Shown piece by piece: positions 1 through 9,303 of a DNA stretch of 64,000 bases (within the stretch, counting starts at the first letter, position 1; each line of letters opens with the position of its first letter). A program made the position numbers and the translations under genes. This DNA comes from Acidobacteriaceae bacterium. GTDB taxonomy: Bacteria; Acidobacteriota; Terriglobia; Terriglobales; Acidobacteriaceae. Under the pieces are notes generated by a model. The model did not search any database. It saw only the letters and a program-made list of their open reading frames with translations, and was not told the origin of the DNA. The DNA lies in the NCBI GenBank assembly GCA_903642235.1, contig CAHJWL010000003.1, forward strand, positions 1 to 64,000. The letters are read 5' to 3'.

Positions 1-121
1 GGGGGGGGGGGGAGGGTACCTCCCGGTACCTTCTCCACCACTTTACGGAACCATCCGTCTCTCGCGTGCGTAAGCTGTCCTACGAGCCGCTGGCCCGAAG
101 CCCGGCTCGAGGAGCGCAGCA

Positions 122-1324
122 ATGGCACCAAAGAAGAAACGTAACTTCTGGATCTGGGGCGGCCTCTCCGTCCTCGTCCTCGCCGTCGTTCTTGGTGTCG
201 CCATGGCAGCCCGCGGCTCCTCCGCCAAGCTCGAACCCTCCCAGCTCGCCAAGGTCGAACGCGGCGATATCGCCCGCTCCGTCGTCGCTACCGGCAAGGT
301 CCAACCCATCCTCAAAGTGGAGGTCAAGAGCAAAGCCTCCGGCATCGTCACCAAGCTCTACACAGATATCAACGCCCACGTGCACACCGGTCAGTCTCTC
401 GCCCAGCTCGATCAGGTTGAGATCCTCGCCCAGGTCGCCGCGCAGCGCGCTCAACTCACCGCCGCCGAGTCCAACGCCACCGCTGCCACCGCCGCCATCC
501 AGTTCGACCGCGTCGCCGCAGAGTCTCCCGACCTCCCCATGTATGAACACACCTTCAAGCGAGCCGAACAGATGCAAAAGGACGGCGTCGTCTCGCAGCA
601 GGCCCTCGACGACGCCCAGCAGAAGTATGTCTTCGCCGCCAACTCCCGCGACAAGGCCCTCGCCCAGATCACTGTCGACCAATCCAAGCTCCACCAGGCT
701 CAGGCGCAGGTCGCCCAGTCCCAGGCCGCCCTCCAGCAGCTTCAGGAGCAGCTCTCCTACACCAACATCACCTCGCCCATGGAAGGCACCGTCCTCTCCC
801 GCAATGTCGAGCTCGGCGATGCCGTCTCCTCCATCCTTGTCCTCGGGTCCACAGCCACCCTCGTCATGACCCTCGGCGATACCACCCAGGTCTACGTTCA
901 GGGCAAGGTCGACGAGGCCGACATCGGCAAGGTCTACATGGGCCAGCCGGCCCGTATCAAGGTCGAGAGCTTCCGCGACAAATCCTTTCAGGGCAAGGTA
1001 ACCAAGATCTCTCCGCTCGGTGTCGAAAAAGACAACGTCACCACCTTCGAGGTTCGCGTCTCCATCGACAATCCCGGTGGCGAGCTCAAGGCCAACATGA
1101 CCGCCAACGCCGAGATCCTCCTCGAAGAGCACAAGGACGCCCTCACTGTACCCGAGCAATCCGTCATCTACGACAAAGACCGCAAGGCCACGGTCGAGGT
1201 TCCCGACGACAAGCAGAAGAAGGGCCGTCGCATCGTAGCCGTCAACGTCGGCATTTCGAACGGCACCAAAACCGAAGTCCTTTCCGGCCTCAAGCAGGGA
1301 GAAACCGTCATTCTCCAGCAATAA
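122..1324 (+). CDS. efflux transporter periplasmic adaptor (MacA/HlyD-like)
   Basis: A membrane-fusion adaptor of 400 aa that should link an inner-membrane ABC or RND pump to an outer-membrane channel. Residues 9-30 form one N-terminal membrane anchor after a KKK-rich start. Residues 57-97 look like the first half of a lipoyl / barrel-sandwich domain. Residues 100-210 are an Ala/Gln-rich coiled-coil hairpin. The second lipoyl half follows (TSPMEGTVLSRNVELGDAV), then a beta-barrel and a membrane-proximal domain. The ATG has GAGGAG eight bases upstream, which supports this start. The pump partner is not downstream, because the next gene is a DUF4097 protein, so it probably lies before the window. 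MacA-type is more likely than true RND because of the length and the single anchor, but the pump class cannot be settled here. Confidence 0.88.
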   Translation: MAPKKKRNFWIWGGLSVLVLAVVLGVAMAARGSSAKLEPSQLAKVERGDIARSVVATGKVQPILKVEVKSKASGIVTKLYTDINAHVHTGQSLAQLDQVEILAQVAAQRAQLTAAESNATAATAAIQFDRVAAESPDLPMYEHTFKRAEQMQKDGVVSQQALDDAQQKYVFAANSRDKALAQITVDQSKLHQAQAQVAQSQAALQQLQEQLSYTNITSPMEGTVLSRNVELGDAVSSILVLGSTATLVMTLGDTTQVYVQGKVDEADIGKVYMGQPARIKVESFRDKSFQGKVTKISPLGVEKDNVTTFEVRVSIDNPGGELKANMTANAEILLEEHKDALTVPEQSVIYDKDRKATVEVPDDKQKKGRRIVAVNVGISNGTKTEVLSGLKQGETVILQQ

Positions 1325-1452
1325 ATGCTGGACACATCACGATCTTCCTTCAGAAGAGCCGTCCTCTTGACCGAAGCGTAGAATCCGCATCCATTGCGGT
1401 TGCACCAGACCCGTACGTACTCAGAACCGGCACCAAACTCAAGGAGCCCCTC

Positions 1453-2322
1453 ATGCAAGCCCGACACCTCCTCTGCCTCTCTTCTCTGATCATCACTACG
1501 GTCGCCTTCGCTGCGGACAACAACTTCGACCGCACACTGAACGTCTCGGGCTCGCCCACCGTCAGCGTCTCCACCGGTTCCGGCTACATCCACCTCCGTG
1601 CCGGCTCTGACTCCCAGGTCCACGTCGCCGCGCATCTCCATGGCAATGGCGGCAGCAGCTGGTTTGGCGGCAGCAGCGGCGGAGATCTTCAGTCCCGCAT
1701 CGAGCAGATCGTCTCCAACCCGCCCATCCAGCAGAGCGGCGACTCGATCCAGATCGGCGAGCGTCATTCCGGTGACCGGTACCGGAACATCACCATCGAC
1801 TACGAGATCACCCTTCCCCGCGGCGCAAAGATCGAGGCCTCCACCGGCTCCGGCGACATCGAGACCCAGGATGTCGGCGCCGGTCTCAAGGCCGACAGCG
1901 GCTCCGGCTCTGTCCGCGCTCGCGGCGTGCACGGTCCAGCCATGCTTCAGACGGGCTCTGGCGACATCGAGCTTGAAGAAAATGCTCAGGGCGAAGTCCG
2001 TGTTCAGACCGGCTCCGGCTCTATCCGCATCCGCGATATGAACGGCTCTCTCCGCGCCCAGACCGGCTCCGGCGACATCGAAGCTACCGGCAAAATCCTC
2101 GGCGAATCCAAGCTTGAAACCGGCTCCGGCTCCGTCCGCCTCACCATCGGAAACGGCGCCGGGTACAACCTCGATGCGAGCACCGGCTCCGGCTCCATTC
2201 GCACCCAGTCCCCCATCCAGATGTCCGGCAATATCAACAGCCACCACGTCAACGGAACCGTCAACGGCGGCGGGCCCACCCTCCGCATCGTCACTGGCTC
2301 CGGAGATGTAGAGATCCGTTAG
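1453..2322 (+). CDS. exported DUF4097-family beta-repeat protein
   Basis: A 289-aa protein with a Sec signal peptide (about residues 1-20, ending VAFA). The rest is built from short beta-strand repeats of about 18-19 residues. Each begins TGSG, and several alternate between TGSGDIE and TGSG-S-[IV]-R. This is the pattern of the DUF4097 / adhesin-like putative beta-helix family, which has no firm biochemical role. AAGGAG lies seven bases before the ATG. It stands alone between an efflux adaptor and a phosphatase. A cell-surface or periplasmic location is inferred from the signal peptide only. Confidence 0.85.
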   Translation: MQARHLLCLSSLIITTVAFAADNNFDRTLNVSGSPTVSVSTGSGYIHLRAGSDSQVHVAAHLHGNGGSSWFGGSSGGDLQSRIEQIVSNPPIQQSGDSIQIGERHSGDRYRNITIDYEITLPRGAKIEASTGSGDIETQDVGAGLKADSGSGSVRARGVHGPAMLQTGSGDIELEENAQGEVRVQTGSGSIRIRDMNGSLRAQTGSGDIEATGKILGESKLETGSGSVRLTIGNGAGYNLDASTGSGSIRTQSPIQMSGNINSHHVNGTVNGGGPTLRIVTGSGDVEIR

Positions 2323-2387
2323 TTCGCACCTTCGGCGCAGCAGAGTGGAGGACTGCTTCTTCTCCGAGCAAGCGTCCCTCGAAAGGC

Positions 2388-2411
2388 CGGTCTTTCGCAC
2401 GGCGAAGACCG
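2388..2411. terminator. hairpin between DUF4097 gene and gph
   Basis: CGGTCTTTCGC and GCGAAGACCG can pair into a ten-base-pair stem with one bulged T and an ACG loop. No T-run follows on either strand, so it could be a weak terminator or an mRNA 3-prime stabiliser. Confidence 0.35.
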
Positions 2412-2466
2412 CGGAGATAAACCCGCGCATTTGCTCCCGTTAGGATCGTGAGCCACACTCACCACT

Positions 2467-3162
2467 ATGCCTCCGCGCCTCATCGTCTTCGATCTTGACG
2501 GAACCCTGATCGACTCCGAACAGGACCTCGCCAACTCTGTCAACGCAACCCTCGCCCATCTCCATCGCCCGTCGCTGCAACTCCCCCTCATCCGTTCCTT
2601 CATCGGCGACGGTGCCTCCATGCTTCTCCGCCGCGCCCTCGGCGATCCTGAAGGCGATCTCCATGATCAGGAACTTGTAACCGCCGCGCTTACCTTCTTC
2701 CTCGACCACTATCGGGTCCACAAACTCGACCACACCCATCCCTACCCCGGCGTTCTGGACGCCCTGACCGCCATCCATCTCACTCTTCCCGAAGCCCACC
2801 TTGCCGTCCTCACGAATAAGCCCGTGGACCCCTCCCGCGAGATCTGCGCCGGCCTCGATCTTGCTCCCTTCTTCTTCCAGATCTACGGCGGCGACAGCTT
2901 CCACCTGAAGAAACCCGACCCTACAGGTCTCAGGACCCTGATCGCTGAAGCCAGCCACCTCTCCCGGAACGCAGCCCCCATCCTCCCCGCCGAAACCGTC
3001 ATGATCGGCGACTCCGCCGTCGACATTGCCACCGCCGAGGCCGTCGGCACGCTCTCAATCGGCTGCACCTTCGGCCTCTCTGCCGAAACACTTGCCCACG
3101 CCGCTCCCACCGTGCTGGCCCGCTCTCCTGCCGATTGGCCACACCTGCTTTCCGCGCTTTAG
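2467..3162 (+). CDS. gph: HAD hydrolase, phosphoglycolate phosphatase type
   Basis: A 231-aa HAD-superfamily phosphatase, probably acting on 2-phosphoglycolate or another small phosphate ester in the cytoplasm. Motif I is DLDGTL with nucleophile D9 and D11. Motif II is LTNKP near residue 115. Motif III is the lysine in KKPDP near 147, and motif IV is IGDSAVDI near 180. A helical cap lies between motifs I and II, as in Gph/PGP. No clear Shine-Dalgarno sequence precedes the ATG. The gene ends in a four-base overlap with the convergent TonB receptor gene, the two stop codons sharing TTAG. The substrate is inferred from family resemblance; pyrophosphatase PpaX-like activity is an alternative. Confidence 0.82.
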   Translation: MPPRLIVFDLDGTLIDSEQDLANSVNATLAHLHRPSLQLPLIRSFIGDGASMLLRRALGDPEGDLHDQELVTAALTFFLDHYRVHKLDHTHPYPGVLDALTAIHLTLPEAHLAVLTNKPVDPSREICAGLDLAPFFFQIYGGDSFHLKKPDPTGLRTLIAEASHLSRNAAPILPAETVMIGDSAVDIATAEAVGTLSIGCTFGLSAETLAHAAPTVLARSPADWPHLLSAL

Positions 3163-5516
3163 CGAGCGCCGCCCCAGGCGAACCGTACCCCACCCTGCGC
3201 CAGCACGGGGTTGCCTAGAGTTAGCAGAGGTGTCCGCGCCACGTCCATGCGTTGATTGAGTACATTCTGTACAGAAACAAACGCGATAAACCCACGGCTG
3301 AGACCGTGTTCGCCATAGACATCCAGTGCAAAGAACCGGTGCAGCGGGTAGATGTTCGAGCTGTCATCAAAGGCCTGTCCACTCGCCCTTCCCGCCACCG
3401 TCACCGTACCCCATCGCGCAGCCACTGCTCGCAGTTGCATCGTTACACTCTGTCGCGGCACCTGCGGAATCCATTTACCGACCAGGGATGTTTGCGCGGA
3501 GAAGCCAGTCACCACTGCATGCGCATACTGGTATCCGACCGAGCCTGAGATTGCCCGGCCTTCGTTCACCTGCACTCGCAACTCCGCGCCCTGGCTCTGT
3601 ATCTGTCCGAGGTTCTCCCGCAAGTTGGTGATCGAGGTTGCCGTACTCTTTACCAGCACCGCCGAAACCGGCCGATTGATCTCCGTCCAGAAATAGGTCG
3701 ACTCGATGGCCAAACGCCCTGAATCTGGCTTCCAGCTCACCCCGCCATCCGCTCCGGTTGCCCGTTCGCTCTTAAGCTGCGGATTTGCCAGCGTCAACTC
3801 CTGCCCGACCTGCCCCTGTCGATACAGCTCATTCATGCTCGGCGCTCGAAACGCGCGGAAGGCTGCTCCATACATCTCGAACCCGCGCCCCAGATCCCGA
3901 ACCAGACCTACCCTTGGGCTCACCACGAGCTCGCTCCGATCTGCTACCGGAATTGTGGCACTCAAGGTTCCCGCAGGTGAAAACGTAAACATCTTCGTAT
4001 CACGATTTGCTGCGCTGTCTACCCGGAGGCTTGCCGTACCCGACCACCGCCCCCGCGCTCCTAGTGCCTCCACAAACCCGCCCACGAACCTCTGCCGCGC
4101 CGGCACCGTCTGCACCGAGCTCACCCCTCCTTGTACGAATGGCCGCTCAACATCATTCGCTCGCAAATCCCGAACGTCTGCCCCCACTACCGCGCCCGTG
4201 TGGCTGCTATGCAGCGCGGCATCGGTTGATCCGCCTATCTCCTGCGTCGTCGTGTGTTGCAGTCGTGTTAATGTCTCAACAGTTCGCGCCGCGTTGATTG
4301 CCGAAAAACTCTGCCGATAACCCTCATTTGCACCGAACACCCGTGCTCGCCCACTCACCCGCTCACCCGCCTGCCAGTCATCGCCCGCCAGCCATCGCCA
4401 GATCCGCGACCCGTTGGCCTGTAGCTCCGTTCCGTTCCCCCGTGCCTCGTTCAGCAGGTTGCCCACCAGAAGTACCTGGTGCCTGACTCTTCCCCCCGCC
4501 CTGGCCTCCTGATCAGAACGCAGCGCGGGGGAGACACCCGCCTCTCCACCCGGCGGCCCCTCAAACTGCCTTTCGAGCTCCACCCGGCCTGTCTGGTAGT
4601 GCACATTCGCGGCACGATCGATTGCTCCTACAAACTGAGGGGCCGTCGGCACATACCCTGCCGTTCGCAGACCCTCACCGGCAACACTCTCACCCCACAG
4701 TCCCTGCCGGAGGTCCAGTCTCCCATGCGCGTCGGTGGTATCCTCAGCCGCGCCTGCCAGCGTTCCTTCAAAGAGAGTCGAAGTCGGTTTGGTCGGAACA
4801 AGATCAATAACTCCACCTAAGGCGCTTGATCCATACAGGTCCGACCCGCCGCCCGTCGCCATCGCGATTCCTGCAATGGCGTCAGGAGGAATCTCGTTCC
4901 AGTGCACCCAGTCGCCAAATGGATCGTTCAGCGGCGCTCCATTCACCAGTACCAGGGAGCGGCTCGCAGCCGTTGACCCAAGACCGCGCAACGACACACC
5001 CTGCGAGGTCGGATTCGCCACCCACGAACTCGCCCGGCGAAAGAGCTCAAAGCCGGCTACTTGCCGCAATCGCTCGTCCAGCGTCAATGCCGGGAAACGC
5101 TGTAGCTGCCCTCCGTCAAGCGCAACCACAGTCTCTGCCTGCGGCCCCAGGGCGACACCGGATCGAGTTGTCGTTACAGTAACCTGCTCTGCCACGGTGG
5201 TCGCTCGCAGTACGAGAAGCATGTCACTGTCATTTACAGGAGTTTCAAGGCTCTCAAGACCTTCCACCCTTGCTCGTACCCTCACCGGACGAGCCTCACC
5301 CTGCGGACAGAGCAGGGCAAATGTTCCTGCAGCGTCCGCCATCGTCCGTTCCACCTGACCCGTCGCGCTGGTGCTCAGGATGAGTGCGCCTGGCACCGCA
5401 AGCCCCTGAGCATCAACAACCCGACCCTTTGCGCATGCTGCAAGCGCCTCAGGCGAGGGCAGCATACCGAGCAGGAGAACGAGCCACGCCGACCGCCAAA
5501 GGAGTAACCATCTCAT
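3159..5516 (-). CDS. TonB-dependent outer-membrane receptor
   Basis: A 785-aa outer-membrane receptor. A Sec signal peptide (about 1-26) is followed by a carboxypeptidase-regulatory-like Ig fold (about 28-105, beginning GRVVDAQGLAVPGALIL), then a plug domain with SLRGLGST and a 22-strand barrel. I place the start at the ATG at 5516 because AGGAGA lies about twelve bases upstream and the signal peptide begins there; the open frame itself runs further into the phosphatase gene. The substrate is unknown. The histidine phosphatase just upstream on the same strand could hint at cobalamin uptake (CobC-like), but no cobalamin riboswitch is visible, so I do not assign BtuB. The gene ends overlapping gph. 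Confidence 0.88.
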   Translation of the reverse strand: MRWLLLWRSAWLVLLLGMLPSPEALAACAKGRVVDAQGLAVPGALILSTSATGQVERTMADAAGTFALLCPQGEARPVRVRARVEGLESLETPVNDSDMLLVLRATTVAEQVTVTTTRSGVALGPQAETVVALDGGQLQRFPALTLDERLRQVAGFELFRRASSWVANPTSQGVSLRGLGSTAASRSLVLVNGAPLNDPFGDWVHWNEIPPDAIAGIAMATGGGSDLYGSSALGGVIDLVPTKPTSTLFEGTLAGAAEDTTDAHGRLDLRQGLWGESVAGEGLRTAGYVPTAPQFVGAIDRAANVHYQTGRVELERQFEGPPGGEAGVSPALRSDQEARAGGRVRHQVLLVGNLLNEARGNGTELQANGSRIWRWLAGDDWQAGERVSGRARVFGANEGYRQSFSAINAARTVETLTRLQHTTTQEIGGSTDAALHSSHTGAVVGADVRDLRANDVERPFVQGGVSSVQTVPARQRFVGGFVEALGARGRWSGTASLRVDSAANRDTKMFTFSPAGTLSATIPVADRSELVVSPRVGLVRDLGRGFEMYGAAFRAFRAPSMNELYRQGQVGQELTLANPQLKSERATGADGGVSWKPDSGRLAIESTYFWTEINRPVSAVLVKSTATSITNLRENLGQIQSQGAELRVQVNEGRAISGSVGYQYAHAVVTGFSAQTSLVGKWIPQVPRQSVTMQLRAVAARWGTVTVAGRASGQAFDDSSNIYPLHRFFALDVYGEHGLSRGFIAFVSVQNVLNQRMDVARTPLLTLGNPVLAQGGVRFAWGGAR

Positions 5517-5566
5517 CGTGTACTCAGTCTCTCCTGATCTGCCTGTGGGGAGCATCAGGGAAGGAT

Positions 5567-6169
5567 CTACTCCTCGAAGCCTCGGTTCCACGTCGCCAGC
5601 ACACGCGTCTCCCGCTCCCACCCTAACCGGCTCACGCTTCCGGTTCCGAGCGCCAGCAACCGACCAGCGCGTGCCTCCAGACCCATCCAGCGCGCGGCCA
5701 GAATCCTCAGGATGTGTGCGTGCGCAAACAGCGCCACGCGGCCTTGTGTCTCGCCAGCGGCCTTTGCGTCTGCCAGAGCCCGGGTAATCACCGCGTCCGC
5801 CCTCTCGCCTACCTGTTCGACGGTCTCTCCATCGTGTATCTCGTTCTGCCAAACGTTCCATCCCGGTTCAGTCTCGCGAATCTGCTTGGTGGTCTTTCCT
5901 TCATAGATGCCGTAGTTCCACTCCTTCAGACCGTCATCGACCACGGCTTGCTTGCCCAGGCCGGCGATCGAGCAGGTCTCTCTCGCTCGCTGCATCGGGC
6001 TGGTCAGAACCGCATCAAAGTGCGTGCCTTTCAGGAACTCTCTGAGCTCCTCCGCCCTCTTCCGTCCATGCTCGGTCAGTGGAATGTCGGTGCGGCTGGT
6101 GTGCGCGCCACTCAAGCTCCACTCCGTCTCCCCATGACGCACCAGCCATACCTCAACGCCTGCACTCAT
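5567..6169 (-). CDS. histidine phosphatase family protein
   Basis: A 200-aa member of the phosphoglycerate-mutase-like histidine phosphatases. The RHGE motif at residues 11-14 gives the phospho-accepting His12. SPMQRARET supplies a phosphate-binding Arg, EWNYGIYEG the acid, and HAHILRIL near residue 150 the second His. The ATG at 6169 is preferred because GAGGGGG precedes it by nine bases; a GTG at 6187 would add six residues. It is followed 50 bp later by the TonB receptor gene on the same strand, probably as one operon. CobC-like alpha-ribazole phosphatase, a broad phosphatase or a mutase-like enzyme all remain possible. Confidence 0.83.
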   Translation of the reverse strand: MSAGVEVWLVRHGETEWSLSGAHTSRTDIPLTEHGRKRAEELREFLKGTHFDAVLTSPMQRARETCSIAGLGKQAVVDDGLKEWNYGIYEGKTTKQIRETEPGWNVWQNEIHDGETVEQVGERADAVITRALADAKAAGETQGRVALFAHAHILRILAARWMGLEARAGRLLALGTGSVSRLGWERETRVLATWNRGFEE

Positions 6170-6300
6170 CGTCACCGTCCCCCTCACTCAATCCTAGTCG
6201 TATTGTTGGATGGGGCTTGGCGCGTCGTCGGAAAAGAGCCATGGCACTCCGCTGGCTTTGGCCATTCGCTCACGGCAGCACGCGCGAAGCGCAGCCGATT

Positions 6301-6306
6301 TACTCT
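6301..6306 (+). promoter_or_regulatory. TANNNT -10-like box before uvrB
   Basis: TACTCT ends six bases before the uvrB ATG, and no Shine-Dalgarno sequence lies between. If transcription starts the usual 6-7 bases downstream, the mRNA would be leaderless. No good -35 box is seen. Confidence 0.35.
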
Positions 6307-6312
6307 GTCTAA

Positions 6313-8301
6313 ATGGACTTTCAGCTCACTACCTCGTATAAGCCGCAGGGCGATCAGCCCCGTGCTATACGAGAGCTTCTGCAAGGTCTCAGCGCCGGGG
6401 AGAAGGATCAGGTCCTGCTCGGCGTCACCGGCTCTGGAAAGACCTTCACCATGGCTTCCATCATCGCCGAGTCCAATCGGCCGGCACTCATCCTGGCACA
6501 TAACAAAACGCTGGCAGCTCAGCTCTATCACGAGTTCAAGCAGTTCTTTCCGCAGAACGCCGTCGAGTACTTTGTCTCCTACTATGACTACTACCAGCCG
6601 GAGGCCTACATTCCCGCGGGCGATCTCTTCATTGAGAAAGAAGCCACCATCAATGAAGAGCTCGACAAACTGCGTCTCTCAGCGACGCGAAGCCTCTTTG
6701 AACGTCGTGACGCCATCATCGTCTCCTCGGTCTCGTGCATCTACGGCCTGGGCAGCCCCGAGGCCTACTACGGCATGCTGCTCTTACTCGAAAAAGGCCA
6801 GCAGATCAAGCGCGAAGACATCACCCGGCGCCTGGTAGAGATCCTGTACGAACGCAATGATGTGGACTTCCGCCGCGGAACCTTCCGCGTGCGCGGCGAC
6901 ATCATCGAGGTCTACCCAACCTACGACGAGATGGCATATCGCATCGAGCTCTTCGGCGATGAGATCGATGCTCTCTCGCAGATTGATCCGCTCTTCGGCA
7001 CGGTAAAGCAGAAGTACTCACGCCTTCCGATCTATCCGAAATCGCACTACGTGGTCCAGCCGGAGCGCAAGAAGACGGCCAGCGACTCCATCCTGAGTGA
7101 ACTGTTTGAGTGGGAGGCGCAGCTCGAAAAGGAAGGCCGTCTCGTTGAGTCACAACGTATCCATCAGCGCACCCGCTTCGACCTTGAGATGATCAAGTCG
7201 GTCGGCTACTGCCATGGAATCGAGAACTACTCGCGTCACTTCTCCGGCCGGCTGCCCGGAGAACCGCCACCAACGCTGCTCGATTACTTCCCTCGCGACT
7301 ACCTGCTCTTTATCGATGAATCGCATGTCACCGTGCCACAGCTGCACGGCATGTGGCATGGCGATCGATCGCGCAAGCAGAACCTGGTGGACTACGGATT
7401 CAGGCTTCCGTCCGCCATGGATAATCGCCCGTTGAAGTTCGATGAGTTTGAGGGCCGGACCGGACAGATTGTTTACGTCTCTGCGACACCCGGTCCGTAT
7501 GAACTGACCAAGTCTGCGGGCGTGGTTGTCGAGCAGATCATCCGTCCAACCGGACTCATTGATCCGCAGGTGGAGATACGACCGGTGAAGGGTCAAATTG
7601 ATGATCTGCTGGCCGAGATCCGCGACCGCACCGCCAAAGATCAGCGCGTTCTGGTAACGACACTCACCAAGCGCATGGCAGAGGACCTGGCAAATTACTA
7701 CACCGAGGTCGGCGTACGCTGCCGCTACATGCACTCTGAGATCGAGACGCTTGAGCGCATCAAGCTGCTGCGGGACCTGCGCAAAGGCGAGTACGACGTG
7801 CTGATCGGGATCAACCTCTTGCGTGAGGGCCTCGATCTGCCGGAGGTCTCTCTGGTAGCCATTCTTGACGCTGACAAGGAGGGCTTCCTGCGCTCTCAGG
7901 GGTCGCTGATCCAGACAATCGGACGGGCAGCGCGCCATCTGGAAGGACGAGCGATCCTATATGCGGATGTCATGACCGACTCCATGAAGCGCGCGCTGGA
8001 CGAGACCGATCGTCGCCGCACTGTTCAGGTCGCCTACAACACCGAACACGGTCTCACGCCACAGGCAATCAACCGGCCGCTCGAAATGGGACTGGCGGGA
8101 ATCTTGAAAGCAGACTACGCCGACCTGACAGAAGACGCGGCGGGTGTTCCGGACTTCTCCACACAACAGGAGCTCGACGTCTACATCGGAAAGCTCGAGT
8201 CCGATATGCGCGAGGCCGCAAAGAAGTTCGAATTTGAAAAGGCTGCGAAGCTGCGCGACACAGTCCGTGAACTGCGAACAAAGGAGTTCCTCTTCGCCTG
8301 A
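6313..8301 (+). CDS. uvrB: excinuclease ABC subunit B
   Basis: UvrB, 662 aa, the damage-verifying helicase-like subunit of nucleotide excision repair. It loads onto DNA with UvrA and then recruits UvrC. Walker A is GVTGSGKT near residue 40. The beta-hairpin segment [12 protein letters not shown] near residue 95 clamps the DNA. DESH near residue 335 is the helicase motif II, and [13 protein letters not shown] and QTIGRAARH are motifs V and VI. A C-terminal UVR domain (about 625-660) binds UvrC. Length and order are standard. It stands alone, with no uvrA or uvrC in the window. Confidence 0.98.
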   Translation: MDFQLTTSYKPQGDQPRAIRELLQGLSAGEKDQVLLGVTGSGKTFTMASIIAESNRPALILAHNKTLAAQLYHEFKQFFPQNAVEYFVSYYDYYQPEAYIPAGDLFIEKEATINEELDKLRLSATRSLFERRDAIIVSSVSCIYGLGSPEAYYGMLLLLEKGQQIKREDITRRLVEILYERNDVDFRRGTFRVRGDIIEVYPTYDEMAYRIELFGDEIDALSQIDPLFGTVKQKYSRLPIYPKSHYVVQPERKKTASDSILSELFEWEAQLEKEGRLVESQRIHQRTRFDLEMIKSVGYCHGIENYSRHFSGRLPGEPPPTLLDYFPRDYLLFIDESHVTVPQLHGMWHGDRSRKQNLVDYGFRLPSAMDNRPLKFDEFEGRTGQIVYVSATPGPYELTKSAGVVVEQIIRPTGLIDPQVEIRPVKGQIDDLLAEIRDRTAKDQRVLVTTLTKRMAEDLANYYTEVGVRCRYMHSEIETLERIKLLRDLRKGEYDVLIGINLLREGLDLPEVSLVAILDADKEGFLRSQGSLIQTIGRAARHLEGRAILYADVMTDSMKRALDETDRRRTVQVAYNTEHGLTPQAINRPLEMGLAGILKADYADLTEDAAGVPDFSTQQELDVYIGKLESDMREAAKKFEFEKAAKLRDTVRELRTKEFLFA

Positions 8302-8467
8302 GTCCTTCCCTAGAGCAGCGAGGCGGAAGGCAACTCTCTTCGTTTGTAGCTGCAAGTGTTTGCCTGATTGGTCACTTTTGCACCTACAAGTTCTTTGTTT
8401 GCATGTCGCACCTTGGCCTACTTCGTGCTTTGATCATTGAAGAACGTCTGTTCGCTTGAAGGAGCCT

Positions 8468-9127
8468 ATGCGCCCATTTCTCTCTGCTGCCCTTTCTGCT
8501 GCCCTGCTCTCTGGAGCTGTCAGTGCCAAGGCGGATGCCATTCCATATGCGAACCTCGGAACGGTCGCCCCAACAACCATCTATACCGCTACCGATACAG
8601 GCACAATCACTGGTTATTTCGTAAAGGGCGGCAAGCTGAGCGGAGGCGGAGAGTTGTTTACCGACTCCATCCGGCTGCTTGACCTCACCACGGGAACTCA
8701 GACAGGATGGCTTTTCAACAGCCAAACCACAACAACAGGAACGTCAGCAAACTTCGGATCCGTCAACAAAGGTGACACGCTTGTCTTTGAGTTGCTGGTA
8801 CAGGACTTGAGTAACACTCTCAGCATCTTTTCTTCCGATCCCGCATTGAGCGATGACAAATACAATCACGCCTACTTGACCCAGTTCTCGGGCGGAGTGT
8901 TGAACGGCGCCCTATTTCCGGCTGGCCTGTACGCTGGGATGGAAGACACGAACGTTCTGACCAACAACAATCCCGGCAATCTGGATTACGTTGACCTGAC
9001 CGCAGTCTTTCAGAATGTCACGGCGACTCCGGCTCCGTCCCCCACACCGGAACCGACGAGCCTAGTCCTGCTTGGAACGGGCATACTAGGAGCTGCCGGA
9101 ACGATCCGTCGCCGGCTCACACGTTAA
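8468..9127 (+). CDS. PEP-CTERM sorting-domain exported protein
   Basis: A 219-aa secreted protein of unknown function. It has an Ala-rich signal peptide (about 1-23, ending SAKA) and a C-terminal PEP-CTERM signal: TPEPTSL, a hydrophobic stretch, then a basic RRRLTR tail. In other bacteria such tails are processed by an exosortase during export of surface or exopolysaccharide-associated proteins. The central part is beta-rich without recognisable motifs. I prefer the ATG at 8468 because the signal peptide fits it and GAAGGAG sits just upstream, although only three bases away; a TTG at 8456 is an alternative. No exosortase gene is in the window. A strong terminator follows. Confidence 0.8.
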   Translation: MRPFLSAALSAALLSGAVSAKADAIPYANLGTVAPTTIYTATDTGTITGYFVKGGKLSGGGELFTDSIRLLDLTTGTQTGWLFNSQTTTTGTSANFGSVNKGDTLVFELLVQDLSNTLSIFSSDPALSDDKYNHAYLTQFSGGVLNGALFPAGLYAGMEDTNVLTNNNPGNLDYVDLTAVFQNVTATPAPSPTPEPTSLVLLGTGILGAAGTIRRRLTR

Positions 9128-9146
9128 ATAACTTCGCACACCGGAC

Positions 9147-9184
9147 GAGCTCACCGCAACACTCGCGGTGAGCTCCCTTTTCAT
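9147..9184 (+). terminator. intrinsic terminator after the PEP-CTERM gene
   Basis: A perfect 11-bp stem (GAGCTCACCGC at 9147-9157 with GCGGTGAGCTC at 9165-9175) with a seven-base loop, followed by CCCTTTTC. It starts 19 bases after the stop codon. Confidence 0.88.
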
Positions 9185-9290
9185 TGCGGACGCACCTGCG
9201 TCGTCGTCACCGGGCAACCTGCGGCTATCTCTGTCCAGGTTCCGGCGCGTCCGACGATCTCCTTGAGTCGAGAGTTGTCGCTCCTCCGCT

Positions 9291-9296
9291 TATACT
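9291..9296 (+). promoter_or_regulatory. TANNNT -10 box, possible leaderless start
   Basis: TATACT lies seven bases before the ATG at 9304. No Shine-Dalgarno sequence fits in the gap. The only -35-like hexamers (TTGAGT, TTGTCG) are at poor spacing. Confidence 0.45.
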
Positions 9297-9303
9297 CGCG
9301 CTC

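Noticed and set aside
1840-2300. Repeated GGCTCCGGC-type DNA as a CRISPR or satellite array
   Set aside because: The repeats encode the TGSG turns of the DUF4097 protein in frame, vary at third positions and have no constant spacers.
80-2430. Long open frames on the minus strand over the efflux adaptor and DUF4097 genes
   Set aside because: They are frame shadows of GC-rich genes: low-complexity Gly/Asp/Val-rich products without motifs, while the plus-strand frames have signal peptides, domains and ribosome-binding sites.
5517-6312. Cobalamin riboswitch for the TonB receptor / phosphatase pair
   Set aside because: No B12-box-like sequence or fitting fold is visible upstream of either gene.
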